NCBI GenBank assembly: GCA_000277445.1
Contig: AJWJ01000141.1
Location: 1 to 46,384 of the forward strand
Direction of reading: 5' to 3'
Source of the DNA: Polysphondylium violaceum
Lineage: Eukaryota; Evosea; Eumycetozoa; Dictyosteliales; Dictyosteliaceae
Length of the DNA: 46,384 bases
The notes beneath the pieces were generated by a model. The model made no database searches and had not been told where the DNA came from. It worked only from the letters and a program-made list of their open reading frames with translations. The translations under genes were made by a program, and so were the position numbers. Shown one piece after another: positions 1-10,642 of the stretch (position 1 is the stretch's first letter; the number at the start of each line of letters is the position of its first letter).

Positions 1-204
1 AAAAAAAAAAAAAAAGAAAAAAAAAAAAAAAAAAAAAAAAACGACGCACGATGGGAGCAGGAGGACAATAATAGTCTCTTCTCTGTGTAATTAAGGAATC
101 CAAGTGATGTGATCAAGTTCCAAAATACTCTTAATCGAGAGACACACAGTGTAGTTATAATATTCCCTTTTCCTTATATTTCAAGGTTAATGGGATAACA
201 AGTT

Positions 205-226
205 GAGAGAGAGAGAGAGAGAGAGA
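205..226. repeat. (GA)11 microsatellite
   Basis: Perfect GA dinucleotide run of eleven units in intergenic DNA. It is a simple repeat with no visible function. Confidence 0.9.
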
Positions 227-1822
227 TATTGAGTTTAGTAGTGATTAGACAATGTATCGCATGATAGTCCTATTACTTAACAGGATCATGTGTGTCTACT
301 GTAGATGCGTAGTGGTGTTGAGATGTCATGTGGTGTGTGTGATTTACAAAACATTGCAGAGTTTTTATAAAAATTTTAAAATATCAATATCTATATCTGT
401 ATCAACACCACGTCTAGACTATCTCAACAAACACTCTATCATCTATTACTTTTTCGTAATAGTATCTTTTTCTTTACTGTATGTGAACAAGAAACCAAAG
501 ATATAAATAAACACTTACAATACAAATGGGTGTTATATATATATATATAATAAAGAAAATAAAAAAAAGATATTAAGAAAAAAAAAATTTACTCACACAC
601 AAACCCTAATTAATTTTTTTTTTTTAAAAAAAAAAAATTATCAAATCAATAAAAAAATGGGTGAGCCCACCAAATCTAGATAGATTGTTTATTTTTTTTT
701 TTTTTTTGTATTATCAGAAAATAAAGTGTGAATAACCAAAAAAAACTGCAGTTTTGAAGGTTATTTATAAATTGCACAATTTTTCACACTCTCTCACATA
801 CACACAAAACCAATCACCATTATAGAGGTCCAAAATTGAATATTATTAGGGACATGATGATTGAGTCTGAGGATAGTTTGTGATTGAGTGTGTGTTTGTG
901 TGTTTGTTTTAGTGTAAATATGAATGAATGTGTGTGTGTTTTTTTTGTCATTATATTAAAGTTGAATGGTTTTATATGAAAGAATGGATTTTGGATTAAA
1001 TAAAAAAACAAATAGGAAATAAAATATTAAGATGTAATGGGCGACAATGAGCAGTAATAATAAAACACATAGTAGTATAAGCTATTATTGCATTGTATTT
1101 TACCTTGGAAAGAGTTGATAAAATTAATCTATGGATTATTTTTATTGTTGTTGAGTTGTTATTTGTTTATTTAGTGAATGAAATCGATTATTTTTTGTTT
1201 GCAATTTATAAGCAAACTTTTTGATGGAGGTGGTGCATCTATTTTTATGTTTTTTTTTTGGTGAAAAATTTTCAACGAAAAAAATTGTGTGAAAAAATTT
1301 GAGGGAAAAAATTTGAGTGAAAGATTTGATGTTCTATTGAATAATAATATCTTTTTTGTTGTTGTGTGGTTATCTAGATTTATAAATATCGTGGGGTTAT
1401 TTTAATGATAGTGTGTGGTATGTGAATTGAAAAGTATCTTGATATAATCTCGGACTATCTCCCTTTAAACAATAATCCTTTTTGAAGTAATAGTAGTATA
1501 ATACATAAAACCTAAAACAATATCTTATAGACTTAACTTTTTCTTTTCTTTCTTTGTTTCTAAAATAATAAAATTAATTATAGCTATTGCGGATCGGTGA
1601 CACCAAGACTGTAGTTAATGTCCAAATATATTTTTATTGTGTTTTTATTGTGTTTTTGTTGTTGCTGAAATCAATACATGATACTATGAGCAGTTGTTAT
1701 GACAATGACCAAATAAATACAATGTTTAATATTGAAATAGAAAAACAGAAAAAGTAAATCAAATCAACAAAATTGAATTCTCCGAAGGTTGTAATGAACA
1801 AGCTTTTTCAAGCCAAAGGTGG

Positions 1823-1879
1823 CTTCATTTTATCCAAAGAAATTCACGACTGTCATAAATTTCTTTGGATAAAGTGAAG
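1823..1879. repeat. 22-bp inverted repeat (hairpin) next to a GC-rich island
   Basis: Left arm 1823-1844 and right arm 1858-1879 are complementary over 22 bp with one mismatch, which would be a G-U pair in one RNA strand. They are separated by a 13-nt loop (1845-1857). The core is AATTTCTTTGGATAAA and its complement. The sequence to the right (about 1895-2145) is far more GC-rich than other intergenic DNA in the window. A structured non-coding RNA or the remnant of a small inverted-repeat element are both possible; no family was recognised. Confidence 0.6.
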
Positions 1880-2216
1880 AGAAGATCTCTACCAATTAGG
1901 CCGCGCGCGTAGCTTGCATTCACTTGCCACTCCAGTTACCACGGATCCTACCCCGCTCCAGTCACTGCCGTTTTTGCCGCCAATACCGAAAACACAGATG
2001 TTGGTGAGGATGAGAATGATGAGATCTGATTTTATTCACACAATATGATGTCTTTGTAATAAATAATACTGCACTGTATTGATGAAGAGGTATGCGCACG
2101 GATCTAGGACCCCTACCTTGGTGAGCTAACGCACACCTTTGGCGAAAAATTTTTTCGTTTTTTTTTCTCCAAGTCTCAAAATAAAATAAAATTTTGTCGT
2201 TTTTCATTTGATTAAA

Positions 2217-4357
2217 ATGTGTGGAATTACAGCAATTATATCTGGTATTGATATATTAGATCAAGATAATATAAAATATGGTGACATTAAACCAATAAAA
2301 CAAGATAACGAATCCAATACTACTGGTGCAAAAGAGAGTTTACAAGATGTTGTTTGTGATTTGAAAACAAGATTATTAAATAGAGGTCCAGATTCAATTG
2401 TTTTGCATGAAAAGAAAATACAATGTACCAATGGTACTGATAATAGTAAAGTTGATGTAGAGATAAATTTAATTTCATCAGTACTTGGTATGCGTGGTGA
2501 ACTCACTGTTCAACCATTGATTGATAAACAGGGTAATATATTGATGTGGAATGGTGAACTCTTTGATGGATATGAAATTGGTCAACATGACAATGATACA
2601 ATGTTGATGTCACATCTCTTATCAACAATAACCAATAATCCACGTGATGTATTAGATATCATGGTAAAGGTAAAGGGTCCCTATGCATTTATATATTGGC
2701 ATGAATCTTGTCGTAGATTATGGTTTGGTAGAGATGTTTTGGGTCGTAGATCATTACTAGTCAATAGAACCCAAGATAGATTTATCCTGTCATCCATTGG
2801 TTCTTTTCCAAATGGTATAGATGATTCAAAATTACCACTTCCACAATGGAATGAGATTAATACTTTTGGTTTATATTCAATTGATTTTCCAGTAGGTATT
2901 ATGTTATTATTATTTATTTGTTATTTATAAAAGAGAGAGTATATAATTGATTAATTCATTTATAATTAATGTAGGAAATAATTCAATCAAAACAAGTTAA
3001 ATTACAAAGTCATTCATGGGATATAGAAGCAGAGTTAAATTTAGGTATTACAGCAATTGGATTTGATAATGCAGATGATGATGATAATGATAATCAAGTT
3101 GATGATGATAATAGTAATGAAACATCTACAACAACAACAACAAAAGATGATATTGATCAGTTTCATTTTTATCCATTTGGTAAAAGAACACAATTAACAA
3201 TTGAACAATATAGTGAATTAACATTTGACAGTTATGTTGATGGATTATATAACGCAATTAGTAAATCAATTTACACTAGAATATGTAATTTACCAAATGT
3301 TTCAAATACAACACCCAAATTAATTCGTCCACCATTTCACCAAATTGAACCAACACCATTGGTTGGTCGTTTGGGTGTTTTATTTAGTGGTGGATTAGAT
3401 TCAATGGTTTTGGCAGCAATGTCTGATAAACATTTGGAGGCAAATGAACCTATACATTTGATAAATGTAGCTTTTGGTGTTGATCCATCAGTGGAAGATT
3501 ACGATAAAGTCACTGATCGAAAGGCAGCTATAGCTGGTTACTATGAATTAAAGGCGGCCGCACCAAATAGAGATTGGAAATTGATTAAAGTAAATGTTAC
3601 AGAACAAGAGATGGAATGGGCCAAACGTTTGGTCTACGAGTTGATGTATCCAGCCATTACAATTATGGATATGACCATTTGTCTTGCTCTTTGGTTTGCA
3701 AGTCGTGGTGAAGGTATTTTACATGATGATGAGACAAAGACACGATATATGACTACATGTAAAGTATTATTGATGGGTTCTGGAGCCGATGAACAAATGG
3801 CAGGCTATGGAAGACACAGATCAGCATATGCTCGTGGCTCATGGCCAGTGCTTCAGGGTGAGTTGAATAAAGATTTCAATCGTATCTGGAAAAGAAACCT
3901 TGGCAGAGATGATCGAGTACTCAGTAGTAGTCGTCGTGAGCCTAGATTCCCATATCTTGATGAAAATGTCATTGAATATCTAAACAACGTTCCCCTTCCA
4001 TATGTTTGCGACCTTTCTCTCCCACAAGGTACCGGTGACAAACGAATCCTCAGACAAGTTGGCGTACGTCTAAAACTAACAGAATCAACCAAACTCATCA
4101 AAAGGGCCATTCAATTTGGATCCAAATCTTCCAAACAATTAAACAAAAACATTCCAGCTCGTATTACTCAAAAATGTGGAAAAGAAACCTTTTCATTTAC
4201 AACTCCACTCTATGTCCCAGAAAATGATCCCTCCCTCGCTCAAAGTTTAAAAACCAAAGCTCACAAAGTTCACCTTAGCGCAAGACAAAAAAGATTATCC
4301 AAACAAAGAGAACAACAGCAACAACAAGAAAAGGTTGAAGATGAGAATATTAAATAA
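2217..4357 (+). CDS. asnsd1: Asparagine synthetase domain-containing protein 1 homologue
   Basis: Two exons (2217-2891 and 2975-4357; phase-0 intron of 83 nt, GTAGGT..GTAG) give 685 aa, close to animal ASNSD1 (about 640). The ATG at 2217 was chosen because it places Cys at residue 2, the N-terminal nucleophile of class II glutamine amidotransferases once Met is removed. The amidotransferase half shows RGPDS (56-60) and NGELFD (112-117). The second half is the asparagine-synthetase ATP-pyrophosphatase fold with the PP-loop SGGLDS (363-368) and a GSGADE motif. The family resembles glutamine-dependent asparagine synthase, but the activity of ASNSD1 proteins is not well established. An Asp-rich insert lies between the domains. 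The C-terminus is Lys/Gln-rich. The gene ends 19 bp from the convergent downstream gene. Confidence 0.9.
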
Positions 4358-4376
4358 ATTGAAAAGAAAGACATTA

Positions 4377-5804
4377 CTATTTATTTACTTTATCTAAAAT
4401 ATCTTGAAAGGTAGCAAATAAACCTTCCTTACAATCGTTAAAGGAAGTAAAAGAGGTATCAAATGGAATTCTAATGTCTAACCATTCATCGGCTTGCTTC
4501 TTTTTACCAATACAATTGAAACCATATCTGTCGACAAAATACATAAACACTTGAGTGTCGAGTTTTACATCACCATACTCGCTGGCAATGATTCTAAGGG
4601 CGTCAATGTATTTGGCGTTACTGGTTTCTATGATTTCTCTGCTTGTAATAGTGACGGGATCAGCTTGTGCAGTCTTTAGACTATCAATTGGAATGACAGA
4701 GAGATTGGAGTTACGTTCTTTGAAGTAGGCATCTTGGATATCCAGCAAATAAAAGTCAAAGTCATTGTCATTCACTGATTTTCTCGAGTTTGGAAAACGC
4801 ATAAAGAATGCCTTTTTAGCACGCTCTTTCTCTGATATATCGGTCAATAGCTTCATACGACAGCTAAAGTTTACACAAGAAAGATCGTATTGTGAGGGAG
4901 GGCAACCCACCGGTGTAAGGGGATAGACCACGAGTGAAACCTTGCTAAAATGCTTAAAATGGGCTACGTGTGGATCAGTTTTTCTGAGGGGAACGATGGG
5001 ATTGTATACGGTGTAGTCTGTGAGGGGACTTGATGCGTCGGGCTTTACGAGTTCAACGCTGTCCAAGAGTGCATAGTTTACCAATGATCCATAGACTGGT
5101 GTTTGACTCTCTTCTGTCATCTTGGCCAACATATTGACACTGGAAAGTGTGGCAGTCATTCTCATCAATAGCAAACTCTTTGCAAATTGTGATTGGGTGA
5201 GTGCCGTAGTGATAGAGGGCCCTGCCTTCTTTTCTGCAAATTGCATATCGCCTACATTTCCATAAATAGATGCCTCTTGTTGAATTATCTTTTTCTTTCT
5301 CTCTGATTTCTTTTCTTGCTCTGATTTGTTGTGATTATTACTATTATTGCTATTATTGCTATTGGTATTGTTAATACTACTATTATTGTTATTGTTACTC
5401 TTATTAGTGTCGTTATTGGATGTCTTTAGTGTCGATTCATTCGTATTGGTGCAACTACAAAAGTTTCTAAAATAGGTAAAGGGTTGAGTTGATGCATTCT
5501 TTGGTGTTAAACAGGTATGGTGATTAATTTGTGGGGTGAGTGGGTTAGATGTGGGAGTGGTGGTGGTGGTGATTTTATTTCTTGTTTTGGGAGTTGTATT
5601 GTTACTATTATTTTTTGGACCTATGCATGTATAGAAAGTATTGTTGGTGGAATGTGAAGGAGTGGTGATTTTAAATTTGACAAGAAAACTCTTGATACTA
5701 TTATTACTAAAATATTGGCTGTTGCTACTATTAGCAGCAGTAGATAATTTTGATTTAAAGTACTTTTGTGTAGTGCTTCTGGTAAATAAAATTGAACTAT
5801 TCAT
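4377..5804 (-). CDS. HugZ-like PNPOx split-barrel protein with DUF2470 domain, probably mitochondrial
   Basis: Single-exon gene of 475 aa. The N-terminus is rich in Ser, Thr, Arg, Lys and Asn and nearly free of acidic residues, as expected of a mitochondrial presequence; residues about 125-160 are an Asn/Ser low-complexity spacer. From about 205 a pyridoxamine-phosphate-oxidase-type split barrel can be followed: LLLMRMTATLSSV, then PVYGSLVNYAL, then a MRFPNS...DFDFYLLDI segment like the 'RxPxA..Y..FxDFxLYRLE' stretch of HugZ proteins. The last ~90 residues match DUF2470 (EIIETSNAKYIDALRIIASEYG ... IRIPF). The family includes bacterial haem-utilisation proteins and the plant glutamyl-tRNA-reductase-binding protein, so a haem-linked role is plausible but inferred. 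The barrel family often binds flavin or haem rather than acting as a true PNP oxidase. Confidence 0.78.
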   Translation of the reverse strand: MNSSILFTRSTTQKYFKSKLSTAANSSNSQYFSNNSIKSFLVKFKITTPSHSTNNTFYTCIGPKNNSNNTTPKTRNKITTTTTPTSNPLTPQINHHTCLTPKNASTQPFTYFRNFCSCTNTNESTLKTSNNDTNKSNNNNNSSINNTNSNNSNNSNNHNKSEQEKKSERKKKIIQQEASIYGNVGDMQFAEKKAGPSITTALTQSQFAKSLLLMRMTATLSSVNMLAKMTEESQTPVYGSLVNYALLDSVELVKPDASSPLTDYTVYNPIVPLRKTDPHVAHFKHFSKVSLVVYPLTPVGCPPSQYDLSCVNFSCRMKLLTDISEKERAKKAFFMRFPNSRKSVNDNDFDFYLLDIQDAYFKERNSNLSVIPIDSLKTAQADPVTITSREIIETSNAKYIDALRIIASEYGDVKLDTQVFMYFVDRYGFNCIGKKKQADEWLDIRIPFDTSFTSFNDCKEGLFATFQDILDKVNK

Positions 5805-5826
5805 ATCTAAAGCTGGTCTGTAAAAT

Positions 5827-5854
5827 TATGTTAAAATATGTTAAGATATGTTAA
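5827..5854. promoter_or_regulatory. Three TATGTTAA copies at 10-bp spacing
   Basis: TATGTTAA occurs at 5827-5834, 5837-5844 and 5847-5854, so the copies fall on the same face of the helix. The array starts 23 bp upstream of the HugZ/DUF2470 start codon. It may be a regulator binding array, or simply slippage within a 5' UTR. On the minus strand a TTTTACAG acceptor-like sequence lies between the array and the ATG, so an intron in the 5' UTR is possible. Confidence 0.35.
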
Positions 5855-6558
5855 GTGAGTGTGAATGTGTGTGATAATGTTCTGCAAACGGTAGTGTGTG
5901 GTGAAGTGCTACTCTGTGTGTGTATGTGTGTGTGTGTTATTGATAGTGGTGATGTTGTTGGGGGTAGTCCATAAAAGGAAACGGTAAGATGTTGATGGAT
6001 AATACAAAATAAAATAATTTTATATAAACTAATTAGATTTAATTAATTAAAAAAAAGGTAGGGGATTGATAGTGTGGTGAATAGAATAAATTACTTGATT
6101 TAGTGTGAAGGTGTGGTGTTTTTGATATATCACTCACTATTTGATGAATGAATACTAAAAAGGTTCTGTTTGTGCAGTAATTGATCGAAAAAAAAAAAAA
6201 GAAAAAAAAAAACTGCATACTAATCTTACAAAGAGTATCGTCAAAAAAGTGTGTCTTATTGTGGTTATGATTACTAAATTGACTTACTCCTATTTGATAG
6301 TTTTTTGATTCACACAAAAAGTGCAAGGAGTGACCAATAAATCTTGTTCACTCACTATTTATATGAATATGATGATACTGCGTGAGTGTGGTGTGATGTG
6401 TTTTTGCTTTTTTTTTTTTTTTGGATTAGATTCCTGTGGTGGAGTAGTCCATTAATGGTTAAATAAATATGAACACTTTTGATGATATTAGTGAGAATTG
6501 AAAAAAACAGAAAAAAATATTTAAAAATTGAAAATTTTATTTAAAAAAATCGCAAAAG

Positions 6559-6573
6559 GTGGGTTACGCCCAC
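6559..6573. repeat. Short GTGGG-loop-CCCAC hairpin flanked by A and T runs
   Basis: Arms GTGGG (6559-6563) and CCCAC (6569-6573) with a 5-nt loop, preceded by AAAA and followed by eight T. The layout resembles a small stem with a U-tail on the plus strand. No transcript can be assigned to it. Confidence 0.3.
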
Positions 6574-7641
6574 TTTTTTTTAAAAAAATTTAATTTCATT
6601 TCAAAGAGCTTGTCAACATACACAATACCACTTATTTATAACCCCTTTTTCACTTTTCACTACTCTTGTGTTGTTATTCCTCTTTTGTTCCACACCTTTG
6701 CTATTAGAGTGCGCTTTCTTATTCCACACACTTTTATATATATAGACACTCACCACACACACAAGAATAAGAATAACAACAATAATAGTAACACAATAAT
6801 AACTAAAACTATACAGGTTAAGCAAACTCCCCTAATCAATAACCACACTCACACTCACACCCACCCACACTCACACTTGATTACAATACCAATAATCAGG
6901 TAGTTAACTGTTTAATTTATTAAAATTTAAAATTAATTCATCACATCATCAACAAATAACAAAAAGTTGTGAAACAATACAATAGCCACCAATTAGTATT
7001 TTCTTGATAGGTGATAATAGTAGAGAAAAAACTAGTTGACATCATAGAGTTTAGCTTTTATTATTATAGAGTTTTTTTTTTTTTTTTCTGTGGTAGTGCC
7101 ATTTTGATATCGTGAGTTGTTTTCACCTCTTTCTTTTTGCATATCTTCCACCTTTGCTCGTTCTCCCTTCTCTTATCGTATCTTTTTAAAAACATAGTAG
7201 TACTCGTGTTGTAGTCGTGGTGTGTAGGTCCAACCCCAACCCAGCTCAAAGGATTCGTTTATCCCCCCAGTAGGCCTACTAGTAATACCCTTACTTTTGC
7301 CTCACTTCAAATTTAATAATTTAAATTTCTACGGACTCCTCTACTTCTGATCTAATATTGTTATCATCAAAACACGATTAGTAAGCATTTTAGACTAATA
7401 TCTGGTTTTTTTTGAAAAAATTAAAAAAAAAAAAAAAATAATTATTTAATTTTTTTTTAAAAAAAAGACAACAATCCACATCTACCACATTTCTCCTCAT
7501 TCTCACATTAACCTGCACCTTGGTTTATATATCTGCCAGAATTCATTGTGTTTAATTTTCCTACCCCATTTGTAGATACACAGATTTATTATTAAAACAA
7601 CATAAACATATTCACCCCAACACACACTTTTTTCATTCAAA

Positions 7642-9834
7642 ATGTTTTCACCCAATACTGATAATTCAGAAAACATCATGTACATTTCCAATGGAGATGA
7701 AATGTATGGTAACACATACCAAGACAATAGTAATAGTACTAGTAATAGTAACCAACACCAAAGCAAAAATGAAAGCAATGGCAGCAACAGCTCCAAAAAG
7801 AAACCTCTTGGGTTCTTTTCCTCAAACTCTTTTCATACCAATGGCAATAGTGGTATTTTTAACAGCGCCTTCTTTGGCTCTCTCTTTCCATCAGAAAATA
7901 TAGATCAAATACCAAACATGTTGTAAGTAGTACCCACATTTTGTAATTTGTTTCTTATTCCTTGGATGTGTTGTAAATTGTGTATCTCATTGTTACTCTC
8001 TTTTTTCATATTCCTAAAAATCTATCAAAATTCGAGATTTCACGTGTTTTCCAAAAGATTTCAATTTTGATAAAATTTTTTTTTTGTGTTTTTTTTTTAA
8101 TTTTTTTATTAATTTTTTTTTGGATAAAATTATAAATACATATACATTTTCCTGTTTTTTCCAGAAATTATACATATTAATATATAAATATATATAAAAC
8201 TGTAAATGTTTAGAAATAGCTCTGAGTTTTTAGAAAAAAACTTTGGATCTGTTCATAATTTCCACACTTTTTTCAATTCTTTTTCTTCATCTGGTCAATT
8301 ATTAAATCCACAACAACAACAAACTCTTTTAGCAATTCAAAATACGATTCAACAACAACAACAACAACAGCAACAACAACAACAACAACAACAAAATACA
8401 CCTTCATCATCATCATCATCAAACAACGATACACCAACCAATACTGAATCTTATCAAGGTTTAATTTCTAGTGATAGTTTTGAAAGAATCAATCTATCAA
8501 ATCCATCTACTCCACCCGATAGTCCAAATAGATTGGATAAAAACGGTGAACCAATTTCACCAGATTTAGAATCACCAAACAATCATAATAATCATAACAA
8601 TAACAACAATATAATCGAAAAAGTGTCACCACCAATTCAAGATAAAAACAAAACAACAAAATCTACAACCACTACAACTACAATAATGCCAGTGATAGCA
8701 CCAACAGCTGCCAAAGGTAAAAAGAAAAAAGATGAAAAAAATGAAGAACTTGCCAAGACTGCTGATGGTAAACCAGTAAAAAGAGCACCATTCAAACAAG
8801 GTTGGACCAAAGAAGAACACATTAGATTTTTAAATGGCATCAATATTCATGGTAAAGGTGCGTGGAAAGAAATTGCTCAAATTGTAGCCACAAGAACACC
8901 AACTCAAATTCAAAGTCATGCTCAAAAGTATTATCTTCGCCAAAAACAAGAAACAAAAAACAAGAGAAGTATTCACGATCTTTCACTTCAAGATTTAATG
9001 GCTCATGAAAATAATATATCTACAAAGAAAATCGTTCAAAAATCAACTTCACCAACTTCATCAAAATCAAAATCAAAATCCTCTTCCTCTTCATCCAAAT
9101 CATCATCTCTATGTTCATCCTCAAAACAAACAACACCACCTCTACAACCTACCAATCAACCACCTTCTCCAGAATACAGCTATCAATCAACTGATCCAGT
9201 TGGTAAATTATTTTCACCTTTTTATAGAACAAACACAAGCGTACCTGAAATGAAAATGGGTTATTATCACAACAACAATAACAATAATAATAATTCAGAG
9301 GGATTAAATAACAACAATAACAATCATCACCATCACCATCATCATCAACAACATCACCATGATAAATTGGATATTCATTCACCACCACCACAACAACAAA
9401 ATGGTCATCAAAATTCATATATGCGTAGTATTCCAATTCAACAATTCCAAAGAGGACCACCTCAACAATCACCCATTCAATCATCGGTTCATTTACCTTC
9501 ACATATCGATCAACCAAACAACTATCACAATATGTATTCGCCAATGAACCATAATAATCATCAACAACAAAACAATATACAACAATCATATCAACAACAA
9601 CCTCAATATATGGTACAACAAAATCAACATTGGAACTCACCTCCAATGATTCATAATAATAATAACAACAACAATAATATTCAAGATAATATGATTCAAT
9701 ATAATAACTCTAATATGCAACCACAACTTCAACACCACCATCAAAACCATCATCAAAATATGTATGGTTATAATCCAATGATAAACTCTTATTCTCCCCA
9801 AATTGTAAATTCTTCCCATCTCCAAAATTTGTAA
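7642..9834 (+). CDS. SHAQKY-type single-repeat MYB transcription factor
   Basis: Two exons (7642-7922 and 8214-9834) give 633 aa. Exon 1 runs into a stop directly after GTAAGT at 7923. The acceptor TTTAG at 8213 restores phase (TT|A, Leu) and reads straight into the second frame. The MYB repeat lies at about residues 285-345: GWTKEEH, GKGAWKEIA, then TPTQIQSHAQKYYLRQ, the signature of the CCA1/LHY/SHAQKYF class that binds DNA as a single repeat. It is followed by a basic RSIHDLSLQDL stretch. The rest is low complexity: poly-Gln (about 8350-8393), poly-Ser, poly-Asn and poly-His tracts. D. discoideum MybE, which controls prestalk genes, belongs to this class, but I cannot assign this gene to a named orthologue. 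The 291-nt intron is long for this window. Confidence 0.88.
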
Positions 9835-10642
9835 ATAATGTTTTCTCTTTGAGACCTTTGGTATAAATTCTTTTTTTTTTTTTTTAAAACAATAATTACA
9901 ATAGAATCTTTACCTTTGGAATTCTTTGAGAAACAATAAAATATATAATATAATATATATATAATTTTTAAATAATATTTATTATTTTTTTTTTTTTTTT
10001 TAATTTATTATTATTATCCACACCCAACACACACTATTACTATCCAATTGAGCACTGAAAAATTCCAATTTATTTTAAGGTTATATAACTAAATATAGGT
10101 ATTGTCTAAATGTTAAAACACAACACACGCACAATATATTTCAATATACAATGATATATAAACAATATCAAAATGAAAAGGAAATAATTTAAATAGGAAA
10201 CTCAGTTAACTCAACATGCAAAGAGACACTTTCAACATATAAAACATTTTAAAAAAAAAAAACAAATTGCATGATGTGATCAATTTTGATTTTACCTCCT
10301 CAAAATATGAAATCAAAATGAAAAAGATGTTTAGGGATGGGAAAAAACACACACAATTTTATTATCATCTCACCACTACCCACCACTACCACCAATTATT
10401 AATTTAATTTTTAAATTGTTTAATTTGTAATTTATTGTATTTTGGTTTTTGAAATGATTTTATATCAATTTGGGTTGAGATTAAGATTTAGATTGAACTA
10501 AAAAAAAAATAAAAATAAAAATAAAGGAAATACTATTGGCGAATAGGAACCAAAAAATAAAATAAATAAATAATACTATAATATGATATGTTTTGTTTCT
10601 AATGTCTATTGTATTGTATGTGTTTATGTTTATGTTTTTAGT
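9835..10642. other. Convergent intergenic region, no gene seen
   Basis: Three-prime flanks of the MYB gene (+) and vatH (-). The sequence is homopolymeric A/T-rich with AATAAA-like signals around 9935-9945 and a 10-bp inverted repeat ATTTTGATTT/AAATCAAAAT near 10282-10320. Nothing else is visible. Confidence 0.6.

Larger units (their letters stand above)
1..2216. other. A/T-rich intergenic region
   Basis: No convincing gene is visible here. The stretch opens with a poly-A tract (1-41). It also holds a (GA)11 microsatellite at 205-226, TG-rich tracts around 890-940 and many A/T homopolymers. The last 350 bases are different: a 22-bp inverted repeat at 1823-1879 is followed by unusually GC-rich sequence (about 1895-2145), listed separately. 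The only open frames are short and compositionally non-coding. The right end must contain the promoter and 5' UTR of asnsd1. Confidence 0.7.
5805..7641. other. A/T-rich intergenic region between divergent promoters
   Basis: This 1.8-kb gap separates the start of the HugZ/DUF2470 gene (-) from the MYB gene (+). It contains a 10-bp-phased triplicate TATGTTAA (5827-5854), TG microsatellite sequence (about 5910-5940), a GTGGG/CCCAC hairpin flanked by A and T runs (6559-6573) and the 12-bp palindrome AGTAGGCCTACT (7269-7280). I see no credible coding frame. Confidence 0.7.

Noticed and set aside
252-506. 84-codon open frame near the left end
   Set aside because: Composition is random-looking (Cys/Val/Tyr-rich, no dictyostelid low complexity or motif), and it overlaps A/T-rich intergenic DNA.
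1880-1925. tRNA-like A box (GGCCTAATTGGTAGAG) on the minus strand
   Set aside because: No matching B box or acceptor stem at the right distance; the downstream sequence forms the long hairpin instead of a cloverleaf.
1962-2207. 81-codon minus-strand frame across the GC-rich island
   Set aside because: No recognisable motif; it runs through the asnsd1 leader, and its high GC is explained by the island rather than by coding.
9149-9646. Long minus-strand frame inside the MYB gene
   Set aside because: Mirror of CAA/AAT/CAT repeats; the plus-strand frame contains the MYB domain.
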